A stretch of DNA of 64,000 nt from Shewanella psychromarinicola (GTDB taxonomy: Bacteria; Pseudomonadota; Gammaproteobacteria; Enterobacterales; Shewanellaceae). How positions within the stretch are numbered: position 1 is the stretch's first letter; each line of letters starts with the position of its first letter. Below the pieces are notes generated by a model. That model ran no database searches, was not told the origin of the DNA, and was given only the letters and a program-made list of their open reading frames with translations. Where the stretch lies: assembly GCF_003855155.1 (NCBI RefSeq), contig NZ_CP034073.1, positions 3,844,001 to 3,908,000 of the forward strand, in the 5' to 3' direction. The position numbers and the translations under genes were made by a program. Positions 1 to 8,837 of the stretch are shown piece after piece.

Positions 1-118
1 TTTTATTCACAAAATAACGACCGCGTAAAAATAGTGTCTTTAACGTTATTCCACAAAATATTATGCTAATCTAACCTTAATCACCGTGCTTATTGCCAGC
101 CAGCTAAGGTCACTTTCT

Positions 119-2827
119 ATGAGTCAACGTAGCATTAATGCTCTATTTAAACCCACGTCTGTGGCAGTCATTGGCGCGTCTAACGGCAATAAACGTGCGG
201 GTAAAGCCATTATGAAAAACCTGCTTTCGGGTGGTTTTTCTGGACCCATTATGCCGGTCACCCCCAAGTACACTGCTGTGATGGGGGTATTGGCTTATCC
301 CAATATTGAAGCGCTACCCATCAAACCAGATCTCGCCATTATTTGTACTAATGCGCTAAAAGTCCCCAGTATCGTTGAACGTTTAGCGCAATTTGGCTGC
401 AAAGTGGCCATTATTATGGCCTCAGGCATGGCCTCGCAAACCGACGAGCAAGGCAATAATTTACTTGAAGTCACCAAGCAATATGCTAAACGTTACGGGA
501 TGCGTTTGTTAGGCCCCAATAGCTTAGGAATGATTTTACCGCCTATAGGTCTCAATGCCAGTTTAGCCCACGCAGGTGCCAACACCGGGAAAATCGCCTT
601 TGTGTCACAATCTGCCGCCATTTGTACCACGGTACTCGATTGGGCAAACAACAAAGGCATTGGCTTTTCTTCCTTTATTTCATTGGGTGATGCCACCGAT
701 ATCGACTTTGGTGAATTGCTAGACTATCTAGGCCGTGACAGTAAAACCAGCGCCATCATGTTATATATTGATTCAATAAACGAAAAACGTCACTTTTTAT
801 CTGCTGCCCGTGCCGCCTCGCGCAATAAACCCATATTTGTGATTAAATCAGGACGCAGCCGTGAAGGTGTAAAAGCCGCCATGCTCCATACTGGGGGGAT
901 TGGTGGCAACGATGCCGTTTACGAAGCCGCCTTTAGGCGTGCCGGTATGCTAAGGGTTAATGATTTAATCGAATTATTTGCCGCGGTTGAAAGTCTCGCT
1001 CATTCTGCACCCCTAAAAGGCGAACGATTGGTTATTATGAGCAATGGCGGCGGCCCTGCGGTGCTTGCTGCTGATGAGCTGATCATAAAAGGTGGCAAAT
1101 TAGCCCCCTTGTCAGAAAAAACAGTTGCCGAGCTCAACACTATTTTGCCTAGCACCTGGTCACAGCAAAATCCTATCGACATGATTGGTGATGCAGACCA
1201 TCAACGTTATGCTGATACCTTAAATGTGCTGATGAGTAGTAATGAGACTGACACCATTTTAGTGCTGCATTCGCCATCGATATTAGGCGAAAGCGTCGAA
1301 ATAGCCAACAGTATTATCGACATCATTAATAAACACCCCAATCGAAACCGATTAAATATACTCACCAACTGGGGCGGTGAGGACTCAGCTTATCTCGCCC
1401 GCAAACGGTTTACTAAAGCTGGCATTTCGACCTATCGCACCCCTGAAGGGGCTGTAAAAGCATTTATGCATATGGTCGAATACCGTCGTAACCAAAAATT
1501 ACTCCAAGAAGTGCCACAATCGATACCCGATAATATTCCGACTGATAGCCACGCGGCGCGAGCATTATTACAACAGGCCTTAGATAATGGTCAAACCGTA
1601 CTGGAAACCCATCAAGCTGGTGATATTTTACGAGCTTACGGCCTCAATACCATTGAAACATTGTTTGTAAAAGACGTGGATGAAGCCGTCAATGTCGCCA
1701 AGAAAATAGGTTATCCGGTGGCGTTAAAAGTGCAATCACCCGACCTACTCTACAAGTCGGATGTCCACGGTGTGGTATTAAATTTAGCCTCGGATGAAGA
1801 TGTGAGCTATGCCGCCCACTCTATTATTAATCGGGTTCATCAAATTACTCCTAGCGCCAAAATTGACGGTTTGATTATTCAAAAAATGGCCTTAACCGCG
1901 GGGGCACAAGAAATTCGGGTATCCGTGATTAATGATCCGGTATTTGGCCCCGCTATCTGTTTAGGTGAAGGTGGCTCGGATTGGGACCCGACTCGTGATG
2001 CTGCCGTTGCCTTGCCTCCGTTAAATATGGCGTTGGCGCGATATATGGTCATCCAAGCACTGAAAACCCACAAGTTACGTGACCGTCACTTACCACTGGG
2101 TTTAGACATGAATGCCTTGTGCGTCATGTTAACCCAAATCTCTCATTTGATTATTGATTGCCCTGAAATCGCTGAATTAGACATTAATCCGGTGTTAGCG
2201 GCGGGTGAGAAAATTACATTATTAGACGTCAATATGCGGTTGCATGATACGCCACAAGACAACATCAACCGCTTAGCCATTTTGCCTTACCCGAAAGAAT
2301 TAGAACAAACCACCACCTTAAAAAACGGTCTTCAGGTGATGTTAAGACCCATTTTGCCCGAAGATGAACCTAAGCATTTAGAGTTTGATAATTCATTAAG
2401 TGATGAAGACAGATACAAACGTTATTTTGGGGTGCGTTCACGGATGACCCATGAAGAAATGGCAGTATTAACTCAAATTGATTATTCCCGTGAAATGGCG
2501 TTTATCGCAACCACAATGACAGAAGATGGCGAAGAGCTGACCTTAGGCGCCGTGAGAGCATCTATCGACCCAGATAATACTGAAGCCGAGTTTGCTATGG
2601 CGGTACGCAGTAACTATCAAGGGATCGGCTTAGGTAAGTTATTGCTCGAAAAACTGATTGCTTATTACAAGACCAATAACACCCTTTATTTAATGGGGTT
2701 TACCATGTTTGAAAACCGCAGTATGGCCAACCTTGCCAAGTCACTCGGGTTTACAGTGTCATTTGATATGGAAGAACATCTGATAAAAATGCACATGGAT
2801 TTGCAACCTGAGTCTACCGCCCAATAA
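119..2827 (+). CDS. patZ: PatZ/YfiQ-like protein lysine acetyltransferase (902 aa)
   Basis: This is a fused acyl-CoA synthetase (NDP-forming)-like protein with a C-terminal GNAT domain, the architecture of E. coli PatZ (886 aa), which acetylates lysines such as that of acetyl-CoA synthetase using acetyl-CoA. The N-terminus carries a CoA-binding Rossmann motif (SVAVIGASNG). An ATP-grasp-like region follows at about residues 480-710 (YPVALKVQSPDLLYKSDVHG). The last ~150 residues are GNAT, with the acetyl-CoA loop seen in NYQGIGLGKLLLEKL. I chose the ATG at 119 because AAGG lies 9 bases upstream; the upstream GTG at 86 lacks a ribosome site. In E. coli this gene sits beside tapT and pssA; here those two are about 9 kb away. 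Confidence 0.9.
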   Translation: MSQRSINALFKPTSVAVIGASNGNKRAGKAIMKNLLSGGFSGPIMPVTPKYTAVMGVLAYPNIEALPIKPDLAIICTNALKVPSIVERLAQFGCKVAIIMASGMASQTDEQGNNLLEVTKQYAKRYGMRLLGPNSLGMILPPIGLNASLAHAGANTGKIAFVSQSAAICTTVLDWANNKGIGFSSFISLGDATDIDFGELLDYLGRDSKTSAIMLYIDSINEKRHFLSAARAASRNKPIFVIKSGRSREGVKAAMLHTGGIGGNDAVYEAAFRRAGMLRVNDLIELFAAVESLAHSAPLKGERLVIMSNGGGPAVLAADELIIKGGKLAPLSEKTVAELNTILPSTWSQQNPIDMIGDADHQRYADTLNVLMSSNETDTILVLHSPSILGESVEIANSIIDIINKHPNRNRLNILTNWGGEDSAYLARKRFTKAGISTYRTPEGAVKAFMHMVEYRRNQKLLQEVPQSIPDNIPTDSHAARALLQQALDNGQTVLETHQAGDILRAYGLNTIETLFVKDVDEAVNVAKKIGYPVALKVQSPDLLYKSDVHGVVLNLASDEDVSYAAHSIINRVHQITPSAKIDGLIIQKMALTAGAQEIRVSVINDPVFGPAICLGEGGSDWDPTRDAAVALPPLNMALARYMVIQALKTHKLRDRHLPLGLDMNALCVMLTQISHLIIDCPEIAELDINPVLAAGEKITLLDVNMRLHDTPQDNINRLAILPYPKELEQTTTLKNGLQVMLRPILPEDEPKHLEFDNSLSDEDRYKRYFGVRSRMTHEEMAVLTQIDYSREMAFIATTMTEDGEELTLGAVRASIDPDNTEAEFAMAVRSNYQGIGLGKLLLEKLIAYYKTNNTLYLMGFTMFENRSMANLAKSLGFTVSFDMEEHLIKMHMDLQPESTAQ

Positions 2828-2831
2828 CATT

Positions 2832-2912
2832 CTGATTAACACACGGTATTAATCAGCAATAGATAAACAAACGCCCACCAATGGATCATAGCGATTACAT
2901 TCATTGGTGGGC
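2832..2912. terminator. Two hairpins after patZ
   Basis: A small hairpin (CTGATTA arms, 2832-2856) is followed by an 11-bp stem with arms at 2873-2883 and 2902-2912 (GCCCACCAATG / CATTGGTGGGC). No clear T-run follows, so termination is only likely. The rest of the gap up to 3113 shows nothing else. Confidence 0.4.
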
Positions 2913-3113
2913 TTAAACGTTTTATAGCCAAATACCCGTGCGATTAAACAAGCTAAAAAACACTATCGAAATAGCCATTATGCCAGCTAGAACCGACCTG
3001 ATAACGTCTGATTATTGACGGGCATGTCGCTAAATCAATAACTAAATAATGTGTTAAATCAAAAGCTAAATAGAGGACTGTAATTATAGCCATAAAAACG
3101 ATATAGATTAACA

Positions 3114-4136
3114 TCAAGCAAACTTAACGCAATTTTTACCGGCTGATTTTGCAATATAAAGTTGCTCATCAGCGCGAGAAAATAACGTATCAATGTCATC
3201 ACCCGTTTGAATTGTTGCCACCCCAATAGAGACGGTAATATGGCCTAGATTTTGTTTCTTTTCTTTACCGATAGAAAGCTGTTTCAATGAAATTCTCTCG
3301 CGGATCTTTTCGGCCACATTCACGGCGTCGTTAAGCTTGGCATTGGGTAACATGACGACAAACTCTTCACCGCCATAGCGGGCAACCAAATCGTCGCCTT
3401 TAACGGTATTTTTCATGGCTAAGGCAACATAAGCCAAAACCTTATCGCCAATTAAATGGCCAAAAGTATCATTGAATACCTTAAAATCATCGATATCTAT
3501 CATCAACAGACTGCATATGGTTTGGGTATCATTAAACTTAGTCACCTGCTCTGCGGCAAACAGTTCATAAGAACGGCGATTTTTTAACGATGTCAGTTCA
3601 TCCGTCATGGCCACCTTACTTAAGTTGTCCATTTCATCTTTGAGGCTGGTAATCTCTTCAGATAACGACGCAAGACTCACCGCCATGTGACGATTATTGG
3701 CAATCACTTGTTCCACTTCATCAGCAATACATTCCACGATAAGATGGAGTTCATCAGCATTGGGGGTTGTTTGCAGCTTTTCACCAAATTCATTAAGATT
3801 AGCTGAAAAAGACTCAGTACCAAGATTTAGCAGTTCAACCTTATTCAATAAGCTGTTTATCAGAATTTGAGTTTCAATGTGCACATTTTCAATAATTTCT
3901 GGTGAACGTTCTTCAATAAACCGATTGTATAAGCCTAAGTTAACTTCGGGAGTAAATTGGACCTTATTAGCAATTAAACCATCAATTGCACGTTTAAGAT
4001 TAATGTTCGTCTCGGCAAAATAATCAAACCAAATAGCATAATTTTCTGGCGTTACAGGAATAGCTAATGATGCCATTTTAGGTAATGCCAAATGCAGTAT
4101 ATGCGAAGTTTGTTCAAGATTTTGGGTATTATGCAT
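3114..4136 (-). CDS. GGDEF diguanylate cyclase (340 aa)
   Basis: The protein makes cyclic di-GMP from two GTP. The C-terminal half (about residues 175-340) is a GGDEF domain with an intact active-site loop GGEEF at 255-259 and the usual start TDELTSLKNRRSYE. The N-terminal ~170 residues hold no signal peptide or membrane segment and look helical, with a probable coiled coil at 100-175 that could drive dimerisation. The inhibitory I-site, normally RxxD five residues before GGEEF, reads KGDD (246-249), so product inhibition may be weak. It is a single-gene unit with no neighbour that explains its input signal. Confidence 0.9.
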   Translation of the reverse strand: MHNTQNLEQTSHILHLALPKMASLAIPVTPENYAIWFDYFAETNINLKRAIDGLIANKVQFTPEVNLGLYNRFIEERSPEIIENVHIETQILINSLLNKVELLNLGTESFSANLNEFGEKLQTTPNADELHLIVECIADEVEQVIANNRHMAVSLASLSEEITSLKDEMDNLSKVAMTDELTSLKNRRSYELFAAEQVTKFNDTQTICSLLMIDIDDFKVFNDTFGHLIGDKVLAYVALAMKNTVKGDDLVARYGGEEFVVMLPNAKLNDAVNVAEKIRERISLKQLSIGKEKKQNLGHITVSIGVATIQTGDDIDTLFSRADEQLYIAKSAGKNCVKFA

Positions 4137-4409
4137 CGAAAACGATACCTTAGTAATAAATACAATGTGTCAAAGGTTATCAGTATGTTATTTCATACTT
4201 ATGAACTAAACTCAATTATTGATCGTTTTGTTAACCATTAGACATGGGTAAATAAAACGTATTCATTTAACCCTTTTAGTCCCACACAGCGTTTACTATA
4301 AATAACCAAGGTAAACATACTTTTATTATTTGTTATTTTTAGTGTGAACACCGGAAATACCATGCCTTTTAATGCGAAACATCTTACATACACTTTACGA
4401 GGACAGAAT

Positions 4410-4973
4410 ATGAACCTGCCAGCTCTCGCTTATGCCAAAAAGCTCATCATTACTGTAACTATCATGACTAGCGTGTTGTCGTTTGGATCGAATGCTACAA
4501 GTCCTGTTGACAATAATTATCTTAACAACATAAAAATTAACAGCACAGTTATGGATACCCGTCATTATCAACCGCAAGTTGCCAGTAAAATGTATCCCTC
4601 ACCTTCCGCTGGAATGGTACAACATGTGCTTACTTTGCCAACCCTAGCCGATGAACAAAATTACATGCTTGAAGTGCAAATAGGCCAAAATAAACTTGTC
4701 GATTGCAATAAAATCAATCTCATAGGTAAGATTAGCACATTGTCATTAGCCGGCTGGGGATATGTTTATTACCAAGTCGATAAAGTGATGCAAGGCCCGA
4801 CTACCAGAATGATGTGTACTGCAGAGAGAACCGCTGAATTTATTGTCCTCAATGAAGCCCTGACGCTGCGCTATGACAGCCGTCAACCTAAAGTCTTTTA
4901 TTTACCTGAAGGTACTGATTTACGTTATAGAGTGTGGAAAACTGCCAGCGAGTTTGTGTTTAGTGAGCAGTAA
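4410..4973 (+). CDS. eco: Ecotin, periplasmic serine protease inhibitor (187 aa)
   Basis: Ecotin is a dimeric periplasmic inhibitor of trypsin-fold serine proteases. Matches to E. coli ecotin are clear from residue 60 on: YPSPSAGMVQHVLTLP, VQIGQNKLVDCN, LAGWGYVYYQVDKV and LRYRVWK. The two cysteines forming the disulfide that braces the reactive loop are present (Cys99, Cys136). The loop aligns without gaps to E. coli SPVSTMMAC as GPTTRMMC, which puts Arg133 at P1 in place of Met. The N-terminus (MNLPALAYAKKLI..., cleavage near SNA-T) is a signal peptide. I prefer the ATG at 4410 over 4344 because GAGGA ends 6 bases upstream and the protein then begins with the signal peptide. About 30 extra residues separate the signal peptide from the conserved fold. 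Confidence 0.9.
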   Translation: MNLPALAYAKKLIITVTIMTSVLSFGSNATSPVDNNYLNNIKINSTVMDTRHYQPQVASKMYPSPSAGMVQHVLTLPTLADEQNYMLEVQIGQNKLVDCNKINLIGKISTLSLAGWGYVYYQVDKVMQGPTTRMMCTAERTAEFIVLNEALTLRYDSRQPKVFYLPEGTDLRYRVWKTASEFVFSEQ

Positions 4974-5033
4974 GCGTTGAGGCACAAAGGGCTTAAGTTT
5001 ATACTTGGGTCACTTTTCATCAGTTGTCGATTT

Positions 5034-5780
5034 ATGTCTATTTCATTTGTGTTAGTTGAACCCACCCGAGCGGCCAATGTGGGTGCTGCGGCTAGAGCTA
5101 TCAAGACCATGGGTTTTGAACAGCTTATTTTAGTTAATTCTGCATTACATTTACAGCCTGAAGCACTTTGGGTGGCACATGGTGCACAAGATATTCTCGC
5201 CAATACCATTACCGTAGACAGTCTAGCGACATTACGTGAACATACCGACCTGCTGATTGCCACAACAGCACGTGAAAGAGGAAGCCCAAGGTGTTATTTA
5301 TCACCGACAGAGTTAGTCAGTACGTTACAAAGCAAGAATGTATTCGGACCAAGGAGTATCCAGCGAGAACCCCCACATACTCACTCATTGCAAAACCTCG
5401 CCCATCCATGTGCTATTGTATTTGGCAGAGAGTCTAGCGGACTGAAGAATGAAGAGTTAAGCCTATGTGATCTCTACAGCTATGTGTCATTAGCTGCCGA
5501 TTATCCCTCGCTAAATTTAGGCCAAGCAGTGATGGTGTTTGCCTATCAACTCAGCCAGGTTGATAAAAAAATTGGTCTACAACAGTTAGCGGCCACAGAT
5601 ATAGCAACTGACCAATTACAGGCTTTAAAGGCGAAAGCGATGGCTTTAGTCGAGCAGATTGATGCAGGGGAAGATACTAAACTTGTCCAATGGCTCAGCG
5701 ACGGCATAGCCATGCTGGGACAACGTGATATGAAAATGGCTCATCAATTATTGAATGACATTGCAAAAAAACTGAAATAA
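5034..5780 (+). CDS. lasT: LasT/YjtD-like SPOUT RNA 2'-O-methyltransferase (248 aa)
   Basis: This is a TrmH/SpoU-class (SPOUT, knotted) SAM-dependent RNA methyltransferase. Family motifs are VEPTRAANVGAAARAIKTMGF at the N-terminus (catalytic Arg/Asn region), AIVFGRESSGLKNEEL, and PSLNLGQAVMVFAYQL in the knot. Across its length it resembles E. coli LasT/YjtD more than TrmJ, including the C-terminal QRDMKMAHQLLNDI. It also does not sit next to iscR as trmJ does. The ATG at 5034 gives the normal family N-terminus; the upstream in-frame GTG region (4977) adds 19 unlikely residues. The RNA substrate is not determined by the sequence. Confidence 0.82.
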   Translation: MSISFVLVEPTRAANVGAAARAIKTMGFEQLILVNSALHLQPEALWVAHGAQDILANTITVDSLATLREHTDLLIATTARERGSPRCYLSPTELVSTLQSKNVFGPRSIQREPPHTHSLQNLAHPCAIVFGRESSGLKNEELSLCDLYSYVSLAADYPSLNLGQAVMVFAYQLSQVDKKIGLQQLAATDIATDQLQALKAKAMALVEQIDAGEDTKLVQWLSDGIAMLGQRDMKMAHQLLNDIAKKLK

Positions 5781-5793
5781 TCCATCAATTAAC

Positions 5794-5824
5794 ACTCAGC
5801 ACACCGAAACGTGGTGAGCTGAGT
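5794..5824. terminator. Hairpin between convergent genes
   Basis: Arms ACTCAGCACACC and GGTGAGCTGAGT pair with one mismatch around a short loop, between the ends of lasT (+) and the 91-residue gene (-). It could serve both strands. Confidence 0.5.
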
Positions 5825-5838
5825 TTACGATATTGGGT

Positions 5839-6114
5839 TTAGTAACGGCGAACCCTTACCACTTGCATTATTTCAATTTCAAAGCCACCCACGACTTCTT
5901 TTGCAGGGTAGTAAATCAGATTCACTTTATGGTCTAACAAACTTTTGAAACGTTGAGGTCGCTTGTATTTAAATGGCACATCGCAATCTTTAATCATTAA
6001 CGTTTGTACCACCCATTCTCCAACTTGACGTTGAATATGGGATACTACCGTCACGCCTTCACTTTGTATTAACTCACCGTGTCGCTTTAACAATATTTCA
6101 GGAACCGGTTTCAT
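5839..6114 (-). CDS. Unknown small protein coupled to RecQ-like helicase (91 aa)
   Basis: I do not recognise this protein. It starts MKPVPEILLKRHGELI, is basic, soluble-looking and has no signal peptide or metal motif. Its ATG (6112-6114) overlaps the TGA stop of the upstream helicase gene as ATGA, which implies translational coupling and makes it likely to be real and functionally tied to the helicase. It contains a single cysteine and a basic patch (FKYKRPQRFK) that could bind nucleic acid; that is inference only. Confidence 0.7.
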   Translation of the reverse strand: MKPVPEILLKRHGELIQSEGVTVVSHIQRQVGEWVVQTLMIKDCDVPFKYKRPQRFKSLLDHKVNLIYYPAKEVVGGFEIEIMQVVRVRRY

Positions 6115-8120
6115 GGATTTACCTTCTTAACAGTATCCAGAATATCTTGATATCGATAAGCACTAAAACGTCCAAAGCCATCTAATTGTTTTACTTTCAA
6201 ACGACTAAACATTGGCATTATCATACCAGCAAGAAATTTAGCCTGCGTAGCAATGGTTGGAGTGGGTAGCGATTTTGCCTGAGCCAGTATGGTTAACGGT
6301 TCAAGCAATGTTGTCACTGTGGCCGAGTCTGGTATCGGAGCCAAAGCTTGTTTTGATAATACAGCAATTTGCCCACGACAAACGCTGCAATGACCACATA
6401 TTTGTGGTACTGAGTGGTCATCAAAATACTGAGCTAAATTTGCACTTAAACAACGATCAAGTTCAAAAAAATTGACTAGCTTACTAATCCGAACAATTTC
6501 TTTATGTTCATTATCACTAAAATACTCACTGAGTTGCTGAGTAAGTTGTTGTAATTGTTGCGGTGTCGATAACGCCTGCTGTTGTACATCATACACTTGA
6601 GTAATTTTTTTTGTCTCAAGAATAATCAAATCCTGCTCAGCTAAATAATTTAATGCCGCAACGACTCGTTGACGCTCACAACCATGTTGTTGATATAAAC
6701 TATCAAAATCCAGTTGTCCCCAAATCTTTTTAAACTGTGTATGGGCAAACACCTGACTAAGAAACTGCTGGCGTTGGTCATTAAATCGACTGAGAATGGT
6801 TTGCGGGTCTTCAACAAACCGATATTTAAATTCAGCAAAATAAGCATAGCTTGGACGGATCACGCCGAGTAGCTCTAACTGTACAAATAACGTCTTCAAC
6901 GGCAATGAGCGAATATTACACGCGGAGGACAATGGCGTTTCTTGTACTTCCCAGCGACCATCTTCAGTCTCACTGGCAATTATACCTAATAACTGGCTAA
7001 TATTCTGTGCTTCAGGAGTATCACCATAAACAAAATTTTCAACCGTATTCAACCCATCTAAATTAGCTAGCGTAACACAGTGAGATAATTGTCCGTCGCG
7101 CCCTGCTCGGCCAATTTCCTGGCTGTAATTTTCAATCGACTTAGGTAAATCAAAATGGATAACAAATCGAATATCCGATTTATCAATGCCCATACCAAAT
7201 GCAATGGTCGCCACTATCACTTGGATTTGATTATCCATAAAATGCTGTTGAATATGCTGGCGGACAGTTTGATCCATCCCCGCATGATAAGCTGCGGCAT
7301 TGATCCCTTGACGGATCAAGTGTGCGGCAACGTCTTCAGCCGTTTGCTGTAAGGTCACGTATACAATACCGCTACCAGTATACTCTTTTACGCTATGGGT
7401 GAGTTGATTGAGTTTTTGCAGCTGACTTACCGCAATAACTGATAAATCTAAGTTCGCCCGATAAAAACCAGTTTGGACCACCTGTTCCGGTAATAAACCA
7501 AAACGCTTGGCCATATCCAATTTGACTTGTTCTGTTGCCGTTGCGGTTAACAATAAACTTTGGGGGATAGCAAATTCTTGACAATATTGCGGTATTTTTA
7601 AATAGTCGGGCCTGAAATTGTGCCCCCATTCAGAAATACAATGCGCTTCATCGACCACCAGCAAAGAAATGGGTACTGACTTAAGGAATTGCCTAAAGCG
7701 CTCATTTTTAAAACGCTCAACCGATACCATTAAAATCCGAGTGCGCTGTTCACGAACATCGCGCATGACTTGTTGTGTTTGCTCATAGGTTAAACTTGAA
7801 TCAATACTGGCGGCCGCGATCCCCTTGCTGGTTAAAAAAGCTAACTGATCTTTCATTAATGCCAATAATGGCGAAATCACTAAGGTGAGATGAGGTAACT
7901 GTTGGGCGCAAAACTGATAACACAAAGACTTGCCAGAACCGGTAGGAAATATCGCTAACGCCGAATGACCGCCTAAAATGGTTTCGATAACCGCTTGTTG
8001 GCCTTCTCTGAACTCAGTAAAACCAAATTGTTGTTGTAGCAATTGATGTAGCGTTTGATGATCGAAAATTGCAGGGGTCGCTTCTGTGAGTGCGGTTTCG
8101 GAGTGCGCTAAGGGAGTCAT
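6111..8120 (-). CDS. RecQ-family ATP-dependent DNA helicase (669 aa)
   Basis: This is a 3'-5' superfamily 2 helicase. Visible parts are the RecQ motif 0 region (FGFTEFREGQQAVIE), Walker A TGSGKS (about residue 60), DEAH box (VVDEAHCISEWGHNFRPDY), motif VI (QEIGRAGRDG), and the four-cysteine RecQ zinc site (RCLSANLAQYF...CGHCSVC). I see no clear HRDC domain; the C-terminal ~100 residues instead form a short unidentified segment. It may therefore be a second RecQ-type enzyme rather than canonical RecQ. The ATG at 8120 has AGGA six bases upstream; the earlier start at 8144 is less likely. The 91-residue gene follows with an ATGA overlap. Confidence 0.88.
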   Translation of the reverse strand: MTPLAHSETALTEATPAIFDHQTLHQLLQQQFGFTEFREGQQAVIETILGGHSALAIFPTGSGKSLCYQFCAQQLPHLTLVISPLLALMKDQLAFLTSKGIAAASIDSSLTYEQTQQVMRDVREQRTRILMVSVERFKNERFRQFLKSVPISLLVVDEAHCISEWGHNFRPDYLKIPQYCQEFAIPQSLLLTATATEQVKLDMAKRFGLLPEQVVQTGFYRANLDLSVIAVSQLQKLNQLTHSVKEYTGSGIVYVTLQQTAEDVAAHLIRQGINAAAYHAGMDQTVRQHIQQHFMDNQIQVIVATIAFGMGIDKSDIRFVIHFDLPKSIENYSQEIGRAGRDGQLSHCVTLANLDGLNTVENFVYGDTPEAQNISQLLGIIASETEDGRWEVQETPLSSACNIRSLPLKTLFVQLELLGVIRPSYAYFAEFKYRFVEDPQTILSRFNDQRQQFLSQVFAHTQFKKIWGQLDFDSLYQQHGCERQRVVAALNYLAEQDLIILETKKITQVYDVQQQALSTPQQLQQLTQQLSEYFSDNEHKEIVRISKLVNFFELDRCLSANLAQYFDDHSVPQICGHCSVCRGQIAVLSKQALAPIPDSATVTTLLEPLTILAQAKSLPTPTIATQAKFLAGMIMPMFSRLKVKQLDGFGRFSAYRYQDILDTVKKVNP

Positions 8121-8196
8121 AATTAATCCTGTTATTAACCCCAAACAACATAGGATTATACAATTAACGATTAAGCCGTAAGCTTTAGTGCTATCC

Positions 8197-8335
8197 GCTA
8201 AATCTAAAGTGCTATTAGTTAAATCTAAAGTACCATTAGTTAAATCTAAAGTACTATGGGTTAAATTTTAAGTACTATGGGCTAAATCTAAAGTACTGTG
8301 AGTTAAATTTTAAGTACTATGGGTTAAATCTAACG
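8197..8335. repeat. 21-bp tandem repeat, about 6.6 copies
   Basis: The unit is close to GTTAAATCTAAAGTACTATGG. Full copies start at 8197, 8218, 8239, 8260, 8281 and 8302, with a partial copy at 8323 that includes the stop codon of the upstream gene. Copies differ by a few bases (TCTAAA versus TTTTAA; GCT versus GTT starts). A faded copy may precede 8197. The array fills most of the gap between the unknown gene at 8330 and the helicase start, where the helicase promoter would be expected. Confidence 0.95.
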
Positions 8336-8683
8336 TTTACGGGCAATATATTGATTAATCAATTGCGTCAGTTTATCTTCAAAGCGTTCTTCTATTACAT
8401 TAAGGTCTTGATCGAAAGAGCCAATGAACTTAATGGCTTTATCGCGAGACAACACCTTACCTGCAAGACTGTATTGAATTTCAATTAAGCTTTTGTCAAA
8501 ACGAGGCGCAAGAAGCCAATGACACACATCAGCATTTAAGGTCACTAATGCACGTTCGGCAACCCGGCAAAAAGTGTTGATATGATCGACACCATCAGGT
8601 CCTAAACAACCTGGTTCAAGACGGCACAAGATGACTAACTTGCTAGTATTTATATCTCTAGTACTGTTTATCGACTCTTCCAT
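8330..8683 (-). CDS. Unknown conserved-looking protein (117 aa)
   Basis: I do not recognise the family. The protein has no signal peptide or membrane segment. It contains a Cys-containing N-terminal stretch (LVILCRLEPGCLGPDG, then FCRVAERAL) and a helical C-terminus ending in basic residues. The ATG at 8683 is the likely start; an in-frame GTG at 8731 would add 16 residues but shows no ribosome site, and the one near 8683 is weak as well. It lies between tapT and the RecQ-like gene on the same strand, with 154 bases to tapT. Its stop codon is inside the 21-bp repeat array. Confidence 0.6.
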   Translation of the reverse strand: MEESINSTRDINTSKLVILCRLEPGCLGPDGVDHINTFCRVAERALVTLNADVCHWLLAPRFDKSLIEIQYSLAGKVLSRDKAIKFIGSFDQDLNVIEERFEDKLTQLINQYIARKR

Positions 8684-8837
8684 AGATTGTACGACACTGT
8701 CCTTAATAAAAAACCGGTAGATGAGATCCACACCGACGCATAAGATCTAACGTTGCGCCTGCAGGTCAAGCCATAGGCGTTCGGTTAGCATCTCCTAATT
8801 GGACACAATATGCAACTGCTTAGCAGTGGTTAGCCGC

